DNA from: Streptosporangium lutulentum
GTDB lineage: Bacteria > Actinomycetota > Actinomycetes > Streptosporangiales > Streptosporangiaceae
Assembly (NCBI RefSeq): GCF_030811455.1
Contig: NZ_JAUSQU010000001.1
Coordinates: 8,184,001 to 8,248,000, forward strand
Length of the DNA: 64,000 nucleotides
Direction: 5' to 3'
This document shows positions 62,359-64,000 of this stretch, piece by piece. The notes under the pieces are model-generated. The model was given only the letters and a program-made list of their open reading frames with translations, was not told the DNA's origin and ran no database searches. The stretch's first letter is position 1. Each line of letters opens with the position of its first letter. A program made the translations under genes and the position numbers.

Positions 62359-62870
62359 AGGTGCACCTCCGTCGGTACGTCGGCGAGCAGGTCGGCCAGG
62401 TCGGGAGCCAGGACACGCAGTCGCGAGAGCGCGTGATGGGTCTGGCTCTTGACCGTGCCCGGCGAGCAGCCCATGAGCTGGGCGGTCTCGTGCTGGGTAC
62501 GGTCTTCGAAGAAGCGCAGGACGAGCACCGCGCGCTGGCGTGGGGTCAGCCTGCCGAGCGCCTGGCGCAGGGCCAGGCGGCGTACGGTCACCTCGTCATG
62601 CGAGCGGCCGTGTTCGGGCAGCGCGACGCTCGGTAACTCGACGTGTTTTCGCCTGCGCCACGAGAGGTACTGGTTGACCATTGCCTTGCGGGCGTATGCC
62701 TCGCTGTTGCCGTTTCTGGCGAGTTTGGGCCAGTGGGAGGCGACCCTGGTGAGGACCGTTTGCAGCAGATCCTCGGCAAGGTGGGTGTCTCCGGTGAGAA
62801 GGTACGCCGTCCGCATCAACGATTGCTGACGGGCGTGAACGAACTCCCGGAACCCCTCATAACGGTCCAT
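62355..62870 (-). CDS. ECF-family (SigE-like) RNA polymerase sigma factor
   Basis: A 171-residue sigma factor of the SigE/SigM-like actinomycete group. Region 2 contains FREFVHARQQSLMRTAYLLTGDTHLAEDLLQTVLTRVASHW, and region 4 contains LTPRQRAVLVLRFFEDRTQHETAQLMGCSPGTVKSQTHHALSRLR. ATG 62870 is used. It is coupled to the membrane partner by an ATGA overlap. Confidence 0.93.
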   Translation of the reverse strand: MDRYEGFREFVHARQQSLMRTAYLLTGDTHLAEDLLQTVLTRVASHWPKLARNGNSEAYARKAMVNQYLSWRRRKHVELPSVALPEHGRSHDEVTVRRLALRQALGRLTPRQRAVLVLRFFEDRTQHETAQLMGCSPGTVKSQTHHALSRLRVLAPDLADLLADVPTEVHL

Positions 62871-63168
62871 GCAATAAACAACTCCGCTGAGGGGGCCGGC
62901 GTTGGAAGTGAATGCCGGAAAAGTTTGCGCGAACCCGCCGTGGCCTCGGGACGCCGATCGTGTCCGCTCATCGTCCCTCTTCGCCCGAGATTGACAGGAA
63001 TTTTTCCTCCTTACTCCCACAGAAACCCGCTAAGTAGGTACAAAAGCGACATTTAGCGTTTAGTGCGACGGTCCGGGAGGTCGTAGGCGCGCATCAACCG
63101 ATTGGATGAGTCGGTTTCGAGCGTGATGAACGATGTGCGGGGCCGCCGCCCGAGGAGATCCTCGGGGC
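62871..63168. other. Divergent promoter region, sigma/ABC transporter
   Basis: No gene in 298 bp. An AT-richer patch with CATTTAGCGTTTAGTGCG lies near 63050-63067 between the divergent starts. Confidence 0.35.
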
Positions 63169-64000
63169 ATGGCAATCATCGAAGTCAACGGGCTGCGCAA
63201 GGCCTACGGAGGCAGGCCCGTCGTCGACGGGGTGTCCTTCGCCGTGGACGAAGGGGAGATCTTCGGGATCCTCGGCCCGAACGGCGCGGGCAAGACGACG
63301 ACCGTCGAGTGCGTCGAGGGGCTGCGCGTGCCCGACGCCGGCACGGTCCGGGTGGCGGGTCTCGACCCGGTCGCCGACCACGAGCGGCTGACCCGGATTC
63401 TCGGCGCGCAACTGCAGGAGAGCGAACTGCAGGAGAAGCTCACCGTGCGCGAGGCGCTGGAGCTCTACAGCGCCTTCTACCCCAAGCCGGTCGACTGGCG
63501 GCCCCTCGCCGAGCGGCTCGGTCTCACCGACCGGCTCACCGCCCGCTTCGGCAAACTCTCCGGCGGCCAGAAGCAGCGTCTGTTCATCGCGCTGGCCCTC
63601 GTCGGCAATCCCAGGGTCGTCGTGCTCGACGAGCTCACCACGGGCCTGGACCCGCGCGCCCGCCGCGACACCTGGAAGCTGATCGAGGACGTACGGGCCT
63701 CGGGCGTGACCGTCCTGCTGGTCACCCACTTCATGGAGGAGGCGCAGCACCTGTGCGATCGCGTCGCCGTGGTCAACGCGGGCAGGATCGTCGCCCTGGA
63801 CGCCCCGGCGGCCCTCATCAGCCGCGCCGCGCACTCGACCGTCATCTCGTTCACGCCCTCGCGGCCGCTCGACGACGGTGAGCTGGCCACGCTCCCCGCG
63901 GTCGCCTCCGTGGAGCGCAAGGACGGACGGCTGGTCATCAACGGAACGAACGAGACCGTCAACGCGGTGCTCTCACTGCTCGCGCGGCATGGGATCACCG
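63169..64000 (+). CDS. ABC transporter ATP-binding protein (partial, runs off the window)
   Basis: The first 277 residues of a DrrA/CcmA-type ATPase. Walker A is GPNGAGKT, the Q-loop is in LGAQLQESELQEKLTVREAL, the signature is LSGGQKQR, Walker B is VVVLDELTTGLDP and the switch His is in LLVTHFMEEAQ. Q-loop and signature fit antibiotic-exporter ATPases. The membrane subunit presumably follows beyond the edge. GAGGAG lies upstream at 63152-63157, farther from the ATG than usual. Confidence 0.92.
   Translation, partial: MAIIEVNGLRKAYGGRPVVDGVSFAVDEGEIFGILGPNGAGKTTTVECVEGLRVPDAGTVRVAGLDPVADHERLTRILGAQLQESELQEKLTVREALELYSAFYPKPVDWRPLAERLGLTDRLTARFGKLSGGQKQRLFIALALVGNPRVVVLDELTTGLDPRARRDTWKLIEDVRASGVTVLLVTHFMEEAQHLCDRVAVVNAGRIVALDAPAALISRAAHSTVISFTPSRPLDDGELATLPAVASVERKDGRLVINGTNETVNAVLSLLARHGIT

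Overview
The window is high-GC actinomycete chromosome, probably from the Streptosporangiales or a close relative. The evidence is GC-rich codon use, many GTG starts, ATGA-coupled operons, ECF sigma factors, a SARP-type regulator beside a serine/threonine kinase, XRE and LuxR/LAL regulators, and secreted hydrolases with CBM13 lectin tails. The genus is inference.

Region 1-19.6 kb is accessory. It opens with the end of a four-gene ATGA-coupled operon that includes an HATPase_c_2 protein. Next comes an AT-rich two-gene module (1231-3118): an OLD/ABC-like ATPase overlapping a small PD-(D/E)XK-like nuclease, a candidate defence system. At 3281-6642 lies one ~813-codon gene for a zinc-ribbon PD-(D/E)XK protein, split by an IS5-family element whose removal with one 3-bp target copy restores the frame. 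An IS3-family element and IS3 debris follow. From 8.5 to 15.4 kb there are four same-strand copies of the 3' half of a tRNA-Phe(GAA) gene, each followed by a hairpin, with a fifth coreless relic at 19.5 kb. They are read as attachment-site scars of elements inserted at tRNA-Phe; an integrase C-terminal relic survives next to the second copy. Between the scars sit two PIN/Phd toxin-antitoxin modules, a membrane protein, a LuxR/LAL regulator, an NmrA/monooxygenase/MarR locus and members of a small secreted-protein family.

Region 19.6-38.2 kb holds redox enzymes with an XRE regulator, a prolyl oligopeptidase, a natural histidine-kinase/response-regulator deletion fusion, a Tat-exported M28 peptidase, a truncated oxidoreductase, another member of the secreted family, an ECF42-type sigma operon (SRPBCC, YciI, sigma), a bifunctional penicillin-binding protein with a coupled 66-residue leader ORF, a LysR/beta-lactamase pair and a histidine kinase.

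Region 38.2-64 kb holds a secreted GH30-CBM13 glycosidase with a LacI regulator, two ECF sigma/membrane-partner pairs, a WYL regulator divergent from two small enzymes or stress proteins, a Pro/Thr-rich exported protein, an OmpA-domain protein with a lipoprotein, the kinase/SARP pair, and a MarR/YceI/MFS operon. In that operon two proteins carry carboxypeptidase-regulatory-like domains, and a 39-bp perfect palindrome lies upstream. The region ends with an amidohydrolase, a decayed third antitoxin, a secreted ThuA-CBM13 protein and the start of an ABC transporter. No rRNA, complete tRNA or CRISPR array was seen.
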